DNA from: Cepaea nemoralis
Lineage: Eukaryota > Mollusca > Gastropoda > Stylommatophora > Helicidae
Direction of reading: 5' to 3'
Assembly (NCBI GenBank): GCA_014155875.1
Contig: JACEFZ010021378.1
Span: forward strand, 1 to 64,000
DNA: 64,000 bases
Shown: positions 34,583 through 46,204 of the stretch, piece by piece
Layout of the letters: each line of letters begins with the position of its first letter
How positions within the stretch are numbered: the stretch's first letter is position 1
Program-made: the position numbers and the translations under genes
Notes under the pieces: model-generated
What the model was told of the DNA's origin: nothing
Seen by the model: only the letters and a program-made list of their open reading frames with translations
The model's database searches: none

Positions 34583-35418
34583 TATGATAGGTTGTGATTG
34601 ATACCCATAGATCCGGGTAGTTACATGAGACTGTGTGAAGATCTATTGATCCAAAGACCTGGAAATAAGGTGAAGTGTTTAGTCACCTGATAGACTTTGC
34701 CAGTGACGTTTTGTGTTCATGTGGAGCAACCGCTCATTGTGTAGTTGACAGTGTGAGGGTCACTTATGAGATAGAAGAGTGACCAGGCTCTTGTGTATTT
34801 TGATGCGGTGCTGCATGTACTTTTTCTGCAAGTGGGAGACCGCTAATGTTCTAGGGTCGGCCCAGACTTCATCAGGAGTGTGACGAGTGAAATAGTACGA
34901 CAGCAAGGAAGGATCCTTGTTCATCGGTGCAGTGTCAGTCAGGCAGTGGTGCTGCACTTGATCAGCCCGTGATTGGTTCTCTGTGTGAAGAGGGAACTTT
35001 GGAGAGGCAGCAGACCTTGGAGTTCCGGTCCACCGGAGGAGCCTGGGTGAGTCGCTACCACGACTGGACAACCGCACGAGCTATCGTCCGCCTCCATGAT
35101 GAAGAATACTCATCTGTATATCTGATCTTGTACATAGTATCTTCTAGTCTGGCTTTCAGCCATCCTTCTCTGTGTTGTGGTTGACTTAGTTCAGAATTAA
35201 ATTTTTTTTCTCTTAGCTATGACTTTGTGCAGTGATATGACTGGTGTCTGGTCCGAGCCCCCTTGGGGTAGGGAACCCTAGGTGAGGGAGGGGAGGTCCA
35301 GCTGTCCCGGCTTGTGTGGGGCCTGGTAGATGTAGAGTGCTATTGAGGTGGTTGGAGCAAAGGCTGGGAATATTATCTATCGTGGCAAACCAGTCCAAGC
35401 CCCGGCGGTCTTGTCACA

Positions 35419-35512
35419 GATACATAGATAGATACATAGATAGATACATAGATAGATACATAGATAGATAGATCCCCGCCAGAGCCTGGGCGAAGCCGGG
35501 CCGGGCAGCTAG
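35419..35512 (+). repeat. Right part of Helitron terminator module 3
   Basis: GATACATA repeats, then CCCCGCCAGAGCC, the hairpin and GGGCAGCTAG. This is the real 3' end of the Helitron, followed by the host T and hAT sequence. Confidence 0.88.
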
Positions 35513-35589
35513 TATTAAATAAAGTTTTAAATGACTCATCATTTTACATTTCTGCGAGTTCTTCTTGATACTGCATATTTGAAATATCA

Positions 35590-36345
35590 GACAAATCCAC
35601 TAAAATTGGCTGCATCATTTAAGTTGGGAAATCAATTTGCTTCACATCAGAAAAAAAGCTTTCTTTTGAATCAGCCGATACAATTTTCAGATGATCGACA
35701 ATAACATATATAGCGGTAACAGTCACTTCACATTTTTGGAGCCAATGAAACTTTTCAAAATTTTTGTTGTAAATATATGTCTGGCATAATTCGATACAGG
35801 TAATGAAACCAAATATCTTCGCTTTTGTCGACAAGAGTATTATTTGTTTTTTGAAGTTGTTTATTTAACATATTTAGTTTTCAAAGATATCTGCTAAATA
35901 ACTCACAAATTCCTTACCATAGACTGTTAACAGATTTTTCCTTTCAGGTTTGTCGCTTAAAAAATCACTAAGAGTTTCAAATAGTTCCATAAATCTTTTC
36001 AAGCAATTCCCTTTCGAGAGTCATCTTACTTCAGTGTGAAGTGTACGTCTCACATGGTCTTCATTTTGATCTTCACAAAATAACTGGAAGAGACGTTCAC
36101 ATTTGGCACTAGCTTTAATAGGCTTGAAACACTTTATAACTAAATTTAGTACTTCATTTAAAACAAGCGAACAGTTTTAGCTACCAGATTTTCCCTGTGA
36201 ATAACACAACACACCAGAAGCACTTCTGGATTATCATCTTTCTTCAATTTTAAGCAACCATTTTTCTTCCCCATCATATTAGGAGCACCGTCTGCAGCAC
36301 AAGATGTTATATTTATCATTGCTATATTTCTGACATCTAAGTAAT
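35590..36345 (-). pseudogene. hAT transposase, central region
   Basis: The minus strand reads ADGAPNMMGKKNGCLK, VLLVCCVIHRENLVAK, and after stops SRGNCLKRFMELFETLSDFL and a final helical part. These are the central hAT motifs of ZBED5/SCAND3-like transposases (the TDGAPSM-like box and the CIIHRE-like box). At least three stops or frameshifts are present. The N-terminal part would lie toward 38103 but is not recognisable past the inserted RTE-B. Confidence 0.8.
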
Positions 36346-36378
36346 TATTTTAGCTTACTATATATATATATATTCATT

Positions 36379-37624
36379 GGCACCTTGCCGTCTTGACAGA
36401 CGATAGTTTGTGCTTTAAAAAGGCATAATAACTTTTAACTATGGCGGTAGCGAGTGTGACTGATAAGGCCAATTTGCGCTGTAAATGTTCGTTCACAGTG
36501 GGTGCATGTGAACACGTGGTCATTTCCACCATCATGCACCATCTTACGTCTCAAACGCTTGGTGTGTGACTTTTCTGCAATAATTTTCTCCTTTGACTTT
36601 ATTCCATTTCTGATATTTGCCCTCCATGCAACACGTTCAGCGGCGACTTGCTCCCAATGTGCATTATCAATGCCTGTATCAATCATGTCCCGCTTACACA
36701 CATCTTTGTATCGTAGTAGAGGCCGACCCTGAGATCTCTTACCCATCTGTAATTCACCAAAAAAGATATCCTTGGTATTCTACCATCATCCATCCTCCTA
36801 AGATGTCCTATCCATCTAAGTCTACGAAGACTGAGCATGGAATAAACTGTCACACAATCTGATCTTTCCAATACTTCAGTATTTGTGATTTTGTCTTGCC
36901 ACTTAATACCAAGAATTCTTCGCAGACACCGCATATGAAAGCTGTTTAAACGTTTCTCTTGGTGTGAGTAAGTTGTCCAGGTTTCACTGCCATAAAGAAG
37001 AGTACTAAGGAAACAGGCTTGATAGACAAGGTCTTTTTTATTGGCAGTAATCTTCCTGTTCTCCCAGACTCTTTTTGTTAACCTGTTCATTGTTGTTGCT
37101 GCCTTACCAATCTGGATGTTGATTTCCTGATCTAGGGATAATTTGCTATTTACCACTGATCCTAGATATGTAAAATGGTCTACCATCTCTAGTTCGGCGT
37201 CGTCAATAAAGATTGATGGTGCCCCATGTGCACCTTGTGACATAATATGTGTCTTCTTTTTGCTAATTGTTAAACCAAATTCAGAACAAGCATTGGAGAA
37301 TGCAGATAGTAGACATTGCAATTCTTCCTCAGAGTGGGTCGTATCTGCAGCATCATCTGCAAAAAGCAACTCTCTGATAAGTAGCCTCCTAATTTTGGTC
37401 TTGGCCTTCAATCTCTGAGCATTGTAGAGGCCGCCATCTGAGCGTGAGTGAATGTATATACCACCATCCTGATCACGAAAGGCATATTTCAGTAGAAGTG
37501 AAAAGTATATTCCAAAGATGGTGGGAGCTAGTACACAACCTTGCTTAACTCCACTCTTGATTTCAAACTCTTCAGAAGTTGCACCATCAAACTTGATTAT
37601 ACCCTCTATGCCTGTGTGGAACAC
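36379..37624 (-). pseudogene. RTE-B LINE: RT palm to C-terminal zinc finger
   Basis: From 37624 the minus strand reads GVKQGCVLAPTIFGIYFSLLL, GGIYIHSRSDGGLYNAQRL, the catalytic LLFADDAADTTHSEEELQ, FTYLGSVVNSKLSLDQEIN, LLYGSETWTTYSHQEKRLN and LRWIGHLRRM. A frameshift near 36720 leads to 36435-36746 (GKRSQGRPLLRYKD, then CTHCERTFTAQIGLISHTRYRH, a C2H2 finger). The 3' UTR ends in GGTGCCAATGAATATATA at about 36379. It is 5'-truncated at a TA tract and lies inside the hAT. It is nearly the same sequence as 43098-44040, so the two copies are close relatives. Confidence 0.88.
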
Positions 37625-37627
37625 ATA

Positions 37628-38103
<476 letters not shown>

Positions 38104-38514
38104 ATTTAGACTATTCACGTGGTCTTGTAATTCAGCTTCTGATTGTGCTAGTAGTGCTTAGCCGTCCGCAAACAGGAGGTCTCTAATGGTTAGATTTGCA
38201 GATGAGTCTTCTTCTGTGTTCTCGTCATACGGTGTTCTTGTGGTCTCTGTTTGGCTGGTTTCTTTAAATATGTTGTCTATATATGTTATGAACAAGAGAG
38301 GGGACAGGACACAACCTTGTCGTACTCCGGATCTTATAGTGAAGGGTTCTGAGTGTCCACCAGTTGCTCTCACCATGCAGTCTCTGTTGTTGTAAAAGCT
38401 TCTACGTAGGTTTGTTAGATGTGTACTCACTGCATATTGTTTAAGGATTTCCCACAGCTTGTTTCTATCTACTCTATCAAATGACAAAGATATATTAGAG
38501 AGAATACTGTTCAT
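38104..38514 (-). pseudogene. RTE-A LINE, RT fingers and palm (segment 1 of 3)
   Basis: The minus strand reads SFDRVDRNKLWEILKQY, SGVRQGCVLSPLLFITYIDNI and RDLLFADG followed by a stop and ALLAQSEAELQDHVN. The aspartate pair expected in FADD is altered to ADG, so the polymerase centre is lost. The frame stops where the hAT begins and resumes at 29098. This LINE is a different RTE subfamily from RTE-B and RTE-C (GVRQGCVLSP rather than GVKQGCVLAP). Confidence 0.85.
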
Positions 38515-38819
38515 CTTGTTAGAGGCTGCTTTAGGTATGGCTATCTTACACCTAGCTTACTTAATGCATCTTCCATCTGCTGTATCTAACCACCCATATA
38601 CTTACATGCATTGACTTGTTTGAGAATGGTTTCATTCGCATTGATGTTACATTTGAGACCACCAGTTAATTTCCGTGTTAATTAATTTACTTCTTTATAT
38701 TATTCAGATTAATACCAGTTTAGTTTCTAATTTAGTGAATCCTGAAATCACGTGATCATGTGCTGGATGGAGTCGGGGAGTTGTCGGCAGATTATTGTTG
38801 ATAATTGTGTCAGGTCTTA

Positions 38820-39551
38820 GTCAGATATGACTGAGCTACCGTATAAAAGTAGACGGTACTACCTGCTTTCTGATAGCTCCGAACGTTGGGCGGTGCTTAC
38901 CAAACCCGACACCCCACATTGTGCCGACTGTTTCGGGCGGAAGAGCGCAATTGGGTGGGTACAAGCCTTACCCTGGTGCGAGGAAATGCAAGCTAAAGAC
39001 AAAATGTCATGGCAGGGCAGATCAGGCCCTAAGCCTTGGTTGGCGGCTGGTCTAGGATCGAAGCTCCGACAGGCGGACAGTTAGAGCATTGCTTTGCTCA
39101 TCCAGCAGCTTCTGCATATTGTCTTGTTCCAGATGTAGGGGTGTTACCTTTCCTCTGGAGTGAACTAGGCAGGCCGAGAGAGGGATTATGCTACATGGGC
39201 AACACATGCTCTCTATATTTTATCCCAGGCTTTGTGCTATGAAGAGGCAATAACTTCATCCCTGGTCTTAACTGGTCTCGGAATCAGAGCAAGAGGCAAC
39301 TGTTGCGGGTTATAAGTATCTGTCAATTGGCGTAGACATGGGGCGCCACACGTTGCCTCTGACAGTGGGAGACACCTAAGGTGTCACTGATCTGCTACCT
39401 CCCGTCTCAAGCTGAGCAGCCCCCGGCCAATTGGGTGCTGATCCGCCACAGCCTGCCGGCTTCAATGGGAGCTTGGGGCTAGGACAAAATCTGAATCGCA
39501 GGCTGTAAAACCAATGCACCAGGTACACACAAAAAGAAAAATAGACACCTC
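38820..39551 (+). other. 5' region of the RTE-C LINE, with an unassigned open frame
   Basis: A GC-richer stretch with an 85-codon frame at 38827-39084 and an overlapping frame to 39242. I do not recognise the product. The segment at 39300-39480 (GGTGTCACTGATCTGCTACC, GAGCAGCCCCCGGCCAATTG) resembles the 5' region of the minus-strand RTE copy near 24460-24620, so this is probably the LINE 5' UTR. Confidence 0.5.
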
Positions 39552-40310
39552 AAGCTACGGCTTGCAACCTGGAATGTGAGAACCATGTGTCAAGGATTTT
39601 CCACTGGCTTGACCAATATTGACGCTGTGAGAAAAATGGCTGTGATTGATGCCGAACTCATTCGTCTTAACATTGATATTGCTGGCCTGCAGGAGACACG
39701 TCTCGCTGAAGAAGGGTCACTCAGGGAAAACAATTACACCTTTTTTGGAAGGGTAGAGGGCAGGCAGAAAAAAGGCAATACGGTGTGGGCTTTGCAGTAA
39801 AGAATTCGCTACAGGGAATGATTAAAATTCCAGTAGGAGGAAATGAAAGACTATTATCCCTGCGTTTGGCAACCTCTTGTTGTTTTGCCACCATTATTAC
39901 TGCATATGCACCGACAATCGATTCCTCTGATGATGTGAAGGATTCGTTCTATGAGGAGTGATACTCCGTGATCAAGGCAGTTCCACAATCTGACTACATT
40001 TATATGCTCGGTGATGTCAATGCTCGTGTAAGCAAGGACTCAAGTTCATGGCCAGTGTGCCTTAAGAAATACAACATCGGTCGCATGAATGAAAATGGGC
40101 AAAGGCTGCTGGAGCATTGCATCAGTAATGACCTATGTATTACAAACTCCTTTTTTAAAACAAACGAGATGCATTAGGTCACATGGAAACATCCAAGATC
40201 CGGCCATTGGCACCAGCTGGACTTCATAATCACACTGAGACAACACCTGAACCATATATTATTGACTCGAAGTTACCACAGTGCTGACTGTGATACGGAT
40301 CATTCTTTGG
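39552..40310 (+). pseudogene. RTE-C LINE endonuclease
   Basis: Motifs: LATWNVRTM, GLQETRLAEEGSL (catalytic Glu), YMLGDVNARVSKD (Asp and Asn), NGQRLLEHCISNDLCITNSFF, VTWKHPRS and the final DCDTDHSLV with catalytic Asp/His. It nicks chromosomal DNA to prime reverse transcription. Frameshifts fall near 39790 and a stop near 40175. Confidence 0.85.
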
Positions 40311-41719
40311 TTGTTAGACTGAGACCAAAGAGAATCTACACAGCTAAACACAAATCTAGCCCCAGGATTAATATTATTAAGACTCATCAACAGCAACTTG
40401 AAGACGCTTTCACTGATACACCAGAAAATTGTACAGTAAATGAAAAGTGGGGTCAACTTAAGGAAACTCTTTATAAAACTGCCATAGGGGTTTACGACAC
40501 AATGGATCATAAGAGGCAGGACTGGTTTGTGGCAAACAGCGAGACTCTGCAGCCCTTAATTGATAAGAAGAAGATATCTCTCTTAAGAAACAAGGAAAGA
40601 CCAATGCGTAAGACTCTGAGTGAGCTAAGGCAAGCTAGGAAGTATGTGCAAAAGGCTGCCAGGCAGTATGTAAATGATTATTGGATCAAGTTATGTGAGT
40701 CCATTCAAATCGCAAGTGATAAGGAAATATAAGAATCATGAATGAAGGAATAAAGAAAGCCTGTGGTCCAGTGATCAAAAGAAGTACACCATTGAAAACC
40801 TTGACTGGAGAAATCATAACTGATAAGAAACAGCAGATGGACAGATAGTTAGAGCACTATTTGGAGCTTTACTCAAGTGAGACCAAACTAGCGGATGATG
40901 CCCTCAACGCCATGGAGGCTCTATCAACTCTTGACCAACTGGACACACTTCCCACCATAACAGAAGATAAGTGTGCTATAAATGAACTTGCATCTGGCAA
41001 GGCTCCAGGTAAGGATGGGATCCCAATAGAGGTTATCAGGAGTGTGCAAGACACACTCACTCTACAGATACACCAGCTAATAAAGCTATGTTGGCGAGAA
41101 GGTCAAGTCCCACAGGTTTTCAAAGATTCAAGCATCATAACGCTGTACAAGAACAAGGGAGATCGGAGCGACTGCAACAACTATAGAGGTATCTCACTTC
41201 TGTGTATTGTCGGAAAAAGTATTTGCCAGAATTGTTCTGCGCAGACTTCAAGTCCTAGGAGATCAAGTCTACCCCGAATCACAGTGTGGCTTTCGACATA
41301 ATCGGTCTACCATTGATATGATATTCTCATTGCGACAAATGCAAGAAAAATACCGTGAACAGAATCAACCACTGTTTATTGCCTTCATCGACCTCACATA
41401 GGAATTTGATTTGGTCACTCCTGATGGTCAGTTCAAGGCACTAATGAAGATTGGCTGCCCACCAACTCTTCTGTCCATTTCGGAATCGTTCCACACATGC
41501 ACGAAGGGTATAATCAAGTTTGATGGTTTGAAATCAAGAGTGGAGTTAAGCTAGGTTGTGTACTAGCTCCCACCCTCTTTGGAATTCACTTCTGCTTAAA
41601 TTTGCCTTTTATGATCAGGGTGGTGGTATTTACATTCACTCTCGCTCAGATGACGGCCTCTACAATGCTCAGAGATTTAAGGCCAAGACCAAAATTAGGA
41701 GGCTACTGGTCAGAGAGTT
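40311..41719 (+). pseudogene. RTE-C LINE linker and RT, part 1
   Basis: Linker frame 40262-40732 (RINIIKTHQQQLEDAF to SIQIASDK), then 40861-41301 with CAINELASGKAPGKDGIPIEV and ITLYKNKGDRSDCNNYRGIS, then after a shift CGFRHNRSTIDMIFSLRQMQEKYREQNQPLFIAFIDLT, a stop, and further pieces to LLVRE at 41716. It breaks exactly at the Penelope-like insertion and continues at 43093. Several frameshifts. Confidence 0.88.
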
Positions 41720-41739
41720 CAAAACAATGTTTTCCCGTG

Positions 41740-41955
41740 ATGAATTTGAATAACGAAGACAGAAACAATAGATTGCACCGCTTGAACAACACACGGAAGG
41801 CACTGTCTCTTTCAACAAAGTGACCGCTTTCGAGCACATGTCTCGCGACCGATGAAGCAATACTGTTCCGGTGTGTCGGCCTGCCTAGGCTACCATCTTC
41901 TGTGTGTAGTATCTTGTCCACCCAATTCGTAATGTGTTCCGAAACCCTGTCGCTC
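41740..41955 (-). repeat. Inverted partial repeat of the Penelope-like element, left
   Basis: The reverse complement of this stretch (AGGGTTTCGGAACACATTAC, GGACAAGATACTACACACAG, TTCATCGGTCGCGAGACATG, GAAAGAGACAGTGCCTTCCG) matches 42655-42830 on the plus strand with about 90% identity by eye. Confidence 0.88.
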
Positions 41956-42144
41956 AGTTCTACCTATGTAGATGGCCTCGCATCTGCATGTAAATCGGTA
42001 AATACAATTTGATTTGGCGTACAAAGTTACAGGTTCTTTTACTGCTGGGATGGGGATCGGTGTGTTTCTGTACCTGATGACTAGAGGTGCAGCACAGAAT
42101 GTTCGCCCGACTGCTGTGGTGAGCCGGTCCCGCAGACGTTGCAT
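41890..42144 (-). pseudogene. GIY-YIG endonuclease region of the Penelope-like element
   Basis: Reads KEPVTLYAKSNCIYRFTCRC, EAIYIGRTERQ: the cysteine-containing form of the GIY-YIG core (CIYRF..C.C...YIGRT) that follows the RT in Penelope elements and cuts target DNA. The downstream catalytic part is mutated (QGFGTHYELG). Confidence 0.82.
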
Positions 42145-42337
42145 TACGTCATCTCCTCGGAAGGTTAGCTGGATGAATACCTTGATATTAGGGACTGTAG
42201 TTACTTCTGGTTTCAGTTTGGGCTGTTGGCAGTGGCGCTTTATAAATCCTGTGGAGTACCCATTCAGGTTTAAGGCATTCTTCAGAGTTTTAAATTCCTC
42301 TGTCAGTGTATCCGGGGTGCATATCTTCCTAGCATGG

Positions 42338-42535
42338 TCAAACAGGGTCCCGTTTGTACTGGACAGGTGTGAAGCACTGAAAATTTAAGTATTGGCCAGT
42401 CCATGTTTCTTTGCGGTACACCGATCTTTGAATTGTGCCGTCTGCTCTACGTCTCATTAGGATATCTAGAAGCGGCAACGCTTCGTTGTGTTCGTGTTCC
42501 ATAGATAGATAGATGTTTTTATGTGTCTCGTTCAT
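42338..42535 (-). pseudogene. Penelope-like reverse transcriptase, C-terminal end
   Basis: Reads LSMEHEHNEALPLLDILM, RRRADGTIQRSVYRKETWTG, QYLNFQCFTPVQ. The LPLLDILM..R..DGT...SVYRK..T..YLNF order is the standard Penelope RT tail. The palm with the catalytic aspartates is not present, so the copy is 5'-truncated. Confidence 0.85.
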
Positions 42536-42654
42536 TGTGGCCTGGAATGACGTTGCTTGTAGCTCGTCTGTGGTGATAAATAGTTACATTAGATAATTAT
42601 TTTATTATTCTATTATTTTTACAAATACATTAGATAATTAGTTATAGTTACATT

Positions 42655-42865
42655 GCAGGGTTTCGGAACACATTCCGAATTGGATGGACAAGATACTACA
42701 CACAGAAGATTGTAGCCTAGGCAGGCCGACACACATGAACAGTCCAGCTTCATCGGTCGCGAGACATGTGCTCGAGAACGGTCACGTGGTTGAAAGAGAC
42801 AGTGCCTTCCGTGTGTTGTTCAACACAAAAGTAGTCGATTGTTAAAGTTTGCTGAAGATATAATA
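42655..42865 (+). repeat. Inverted partial repeat of the Penelope-like element, right
   Basis: Partner of 41740-41955 in opposite orientation. Penelope elements often carry such pseudo-LTRs, in tandem or inverted, made during insertion. Confidence 0.88.
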
Positions 42866-43092
42866 ACCATCCTTCGTAAGCCGTCCTTGTGCAAGCAGAA
42901 ACACATGTTAGTCAGTTTAAAATTACCGTGGTAGACAATCGACATTACTTTGCGAACATGTGTATATTTCAGTTTGAAGGATTTATCTAGTTAATTCACG
43001 TACGTTGTGTGATTTCTGCAGTATGTACCTGACGAGATGCAGCGAAATATGCCAGGCAATAAATCTATGGTTTGTGTCTTCGTTATTCAAGA

Positions 43093-44100
43093 TCAGAGAG
43101 TTGCTTTTTGCAGATGATGCTGCAGTTACGACCCACTCTGAGGAAGAATTGCAATGTCTACTATCTGCATTCTCCAATGCTTGTTCTGAATTTGGTTTAA
43201 TAATTAGCATAAAGAAGACACAGATTATGTCACAAGGTGCACATGGGATACGATAAATCTTTATTGACGACGCTGAACTAGAGATGCTAGACCATTTTAC
43301 ATATCTAGGATCAGTGGTAATCAGCAAATTATCCCTAGATCAGGAAATCAACATCCGGATTGGTACGGCAGCAACAACAATGAACAGGTTTAGTAAAGGA
43401 GTCTGGGAGAACAGGAAGCTTACTGCCAAAACAAAAGACCTAGTCTATCAAGCCTATGTCTTTAGTACTCTTCTTTATGGCAGTGAAACCTGGACAACTT
43501 ACTCACACCAAGAGAAACGTTTAAACAGCTTTCATATGCGGTGTCTGCGAAGAATTCTTGGTATTAAGTGGCAAGACAAAATCACAAATACTGAAGTATT
43601 GGAAAGATCAGATGGTGTGACGGTTTATTCCATGCTTATCCATGGTTTATCCATAGATGGATAGGACATCTTAGGAGGATGGATGATAGTAGAATACCAA
43701 AGGACATGCTTTTTCGTGAATTACAGATGGGTAAGAGATCTCAGGGTCGGCCTCTACTACGATACAAAGATATGTGTGAGCGGGACATGAGTGATACAGG
43801 CTTTGATAATGCACATTGGGAGCAAGTTGCCGCTGAACGTGTTGTATGGAGGGCAAACATCAGAAATGGAATTAAGACAAAGGAGAAAATTATTGCAGAT
43901 AAGTCATACACCGAGCGTGTAAGACGTAAGATGGTGCATGATGGTGGAAATGACCACGTGTTCACATGCACCCACTGTGAACGGACATTTACAGCGCGAT
44001 TTGGCCTTATCATTCACATTCGCTACCGCCATAGGTAAAAGCTATTATGCCTTTTTAAAGCACAAACCATCCTCTGCCAAGACAGCAAGGTGCCAATGAC
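43093..44100 (+). pseudogene. RTE-C LINE, RT part 2, C-terminal finger and 3' UTR
   Basis: Starts LLFADDAAVTTHSEEELQ with the catalytic aspartates intact, then FTYLGSVVISKLSLDQEIN, LLYGSETWTTYSHQEKRLN and LRRILGIKWQDKI to 43664. A small duplication (ATCCATGGTTTATCCATAG) shifts the frame; 43679-44038 reads MDDSRIPKDMLF, GKRSQGRPLLRYKD and a C2H2 finger CTHCERTFTARFGLIIHIRYRH. The 3' UTR ends GGTGCCAATGA near 44100, as in RTE-B. Confidence 0.88.
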
Positions 44101-44179
44101 TGTTGATAAGGGTCGTACGTGTCACATTGGTAGACATAACATGTCATTATACCTTACATGAGTGAATCAAGAGACGCAT

Positions 44180-45110
44180 CAGTCCTAGATCCAATCTGGA
44201 TCTGTTGACCAAACCATCGTTGGACTCGTAGCGGTTGTCTTAGCTCCCAGCCTTTGGCCCGACCACCCTAATGACGTGACACACCGTGAACTTCCTAAAC
44301 CGCATGCTTTTCATATGTGTTGACTCTGGCAGATTCAGGTGACCGCTCCCAGTATTGCCTCAAAACATCACCTTGACTGGCACTGGAACGAGCTGGTACA
44401 ACTGAGGTCATGGTATAACTCTAGAATCTTCATCGTATAAACAGATCCTGAAACAAGGAGAGCCGCGAGAGTACTCGGCTACAACTGCGACTAACATGCA
44501 CATCAACAATATCACATGCATCAGTACATCATATCATACCACAATGATATAATAGATCACCAACATAGTAGATCATTTCTCCTAACAAAGAGGTACATGC
44601 ATGAAAGTGCATTAGTGAGCAAGGAGATAGTCAAGTAACTCTTCTGGGGCAAAATCTGGCTTGATAGTGCAAGAGTAGTCTGTTTGACTGTGTCATAGGA
44701 TCCTACTACCTGGTGTTATTCCATTCCTAAGTTTCTCCACCAACAAGAACCGTAGAACACACCTAATTATCTGTCAGTGTATAGGTTTAATTATCTGGGA
44801 GGTGTCCAGCCGGACATGTCCTCCTCATCAATATAACTCAACAATTTATTTAATTAATCACTTAACCCATTGATAAATTAACAAAACCTAATTCATTAAT
44901 GACTTCATGGCATCAATAAATTAAATAAATCATAATTCGTTAATAAGGTAACAGCATTAACAAATTAGATCATGATTCGTTAATAACTTAACATCATTAA
45001 CAAACTCATAAACAAAGCAAATGCTTTTGTCCTGGGATCTCTGCCCCAGAACAGGTTTGACCTTTCTTAGTTGACCTTGTCTCCTGACGGTCAAGTCTGT
45101 GCAGGTCTAT
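44180..45110 (-). mobile_element. 3.7-kb LTR-like family, copy 2 (partial, reverse orientation)
   Basis: The reverse complement follows 33330-34330 of copy 1: matching landmarks are GGGGCAGAGATCCCAG (45040-45055), GGTGTCCAGCCGGACATG (44801-44818), TTTCAGGATCTGTTTATACG (near 44450) and CAATACTGGGAGCGGTCACC (near 44345). Identity is moderate, with indels. Outer ends are not clear. Confidence 0.75.
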
Positions 45111-45435
45111 CACTGGTTTGTTGGCAATCCACCCAGGAGTCTTTCCCGCAAATAGCTGTGAAAAAAGAGTACCTTGCTTCTGTGGCGATTTAGACCACGC
45201 CGTCCTGTTTAGAATGACAATCCAGCACCCCATCCCATAAATCGTCATTCCTCCCGTAAGTTTGGATTGAATCCCTCATGTGTAACTCCCTCCCTCTAGT
45301 ATATGTGTTCCCCCACTAACAGGGTCTGGGTTACAGAAGAGAAGAAAAGTAGAGTCATTCATCCACGTTCCGCTCATATGTCGGATCGCTACATCCGCAA
45401 CGGCGTCGTTTACAATGCGTCGTATCTCTCTCGGT

Positions 45436-45535
45436 CAGACATGCAAAATAAACACGATCGGGCATGCAAAATCAACTCGGTCGGGCATGCAACATACACT
45501 CGGTCTGGCAGTCAAAATAAACAAGTAGTGACATC
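45436..45535. repeat. 22-bp tandem repeat, four units
   Basis: Units of the form TCGGTCGGGCATGCAAAATAAAC, diverged. Confidence 0.85.
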
Positions 45536-45539
45536 ATAA

Positions 45540-46200
45540 TTCCTAACTAAGTTTATTTTATGGCAGAATCAACAAACTGGGATCATGGAGAGAACTAATC
45601 ATACAAAACCAAAAACATACAAAAAGCAACACTTAACAAAGTTGAAAGACTCTGGTACCTGATATGACACGCAATAACAAACCACATAATAGAATGACTT
45701 GTAAATCAGTTGTTTGGAATCCTCACGGCAAAAGAAATAGAGAAAGACTTAATACACAATGAGAAGATAAGTATAAGCATACATTAATTATATGGGGACG
45801 TGGACTCATCTACATGGGATTGTAAAAATTAGGGCGTCTTGTGGTTAGTTATAGTATGTCCCCACAAAGAATGCCTTCATTCACGATCAATTATTTTGAA
45901 AACTGTCTGTTGCATCGTTATTAAATTTTTCCAGCCGTCTTATATTTACCCCCACCCAAGGAATATGTCTTTGATAGGTCAAAAAACAACTTAAATCATC
46001 GAAAGCGGCGACATTCCTATGATGTTTTGCTGAACAACTAGTGATTTCTCGCTAAAAAATGTATGTTTACAGTAATGGGAGACAAGCCAATTCAGATGAC
46101 ACACAAAGGCGTATCCAGATTCGTATGGGAGTGGGTGCAATGAAAGAAGTAGCTTAAAATCGACATAGTCGGCTGCATTGCACCGGGATTTTATCCCATT
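45540..46200. other. Unassigned spacer
   Basis: No gene or repeat family recognised. Confidence 0.5.
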
Positions 46201-46204
46201 TAGC

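Larger units (their letters stand above)
31687..35418 (+). mobile_element. 3.7-kb LTR-like element (solo LTR or non-coding retrotransposon), copy 1
   Basis: Starts TGTGACGAAACGCC and ends GGTCTTGTCACA, so it has TG...CA ends with short inverted TGTGAC/GTCACA termini. It interrupts a microsatellite, flanked by CATAC on the left and GATAC on the right (4 of 5 bases equal). No protein-coding region is recognisable. A GAATTAAAT signal lies near 35190. Related copies are 44180-45110 (reverse) and 48660-49524. The length is large for an LTR, but its ends and the family of fragments argue for a mobile unit. Confidence 0.7.
29667..35512 (+). mobile_element. Helitron inserted in the hAT, with three terminator modules
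   Basis: Starts TCTATATATATAC at 29667 after host A, ends GGGCCGGGCAGCTAG at 35512 before host T. The hairpin GCCTGGGCGAAGCCGGGC (6-bp stem including one G-T pair, 6-base loop) ends 11 bases before the terminus. The 5' 140 bases match the 5' end of the Helitron at 13068-18788. It carries no RepHel gene and is therefore non-autonomous. Internal copies of the 3' module end at 30192 and about 31038. The third module is split by the LTR-like element at 31687-35418. Confidence 0.88.
41720..43092 (-). mobile_element. Penelope-like element fragment inserted in RTE-C
   Basis: Flanked by TCAGAGAGTT on both sides (41710-41719 and 43093-43102); removing it joins LLVRE to LLFADDA. Its minus strand holds the end of a reverse transcriptase and a GIY-YIG type nuclease region, and it is bordered by inverted partial repeats. 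All of this is characteristic of Penelope elements. Confidence 0.88.
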
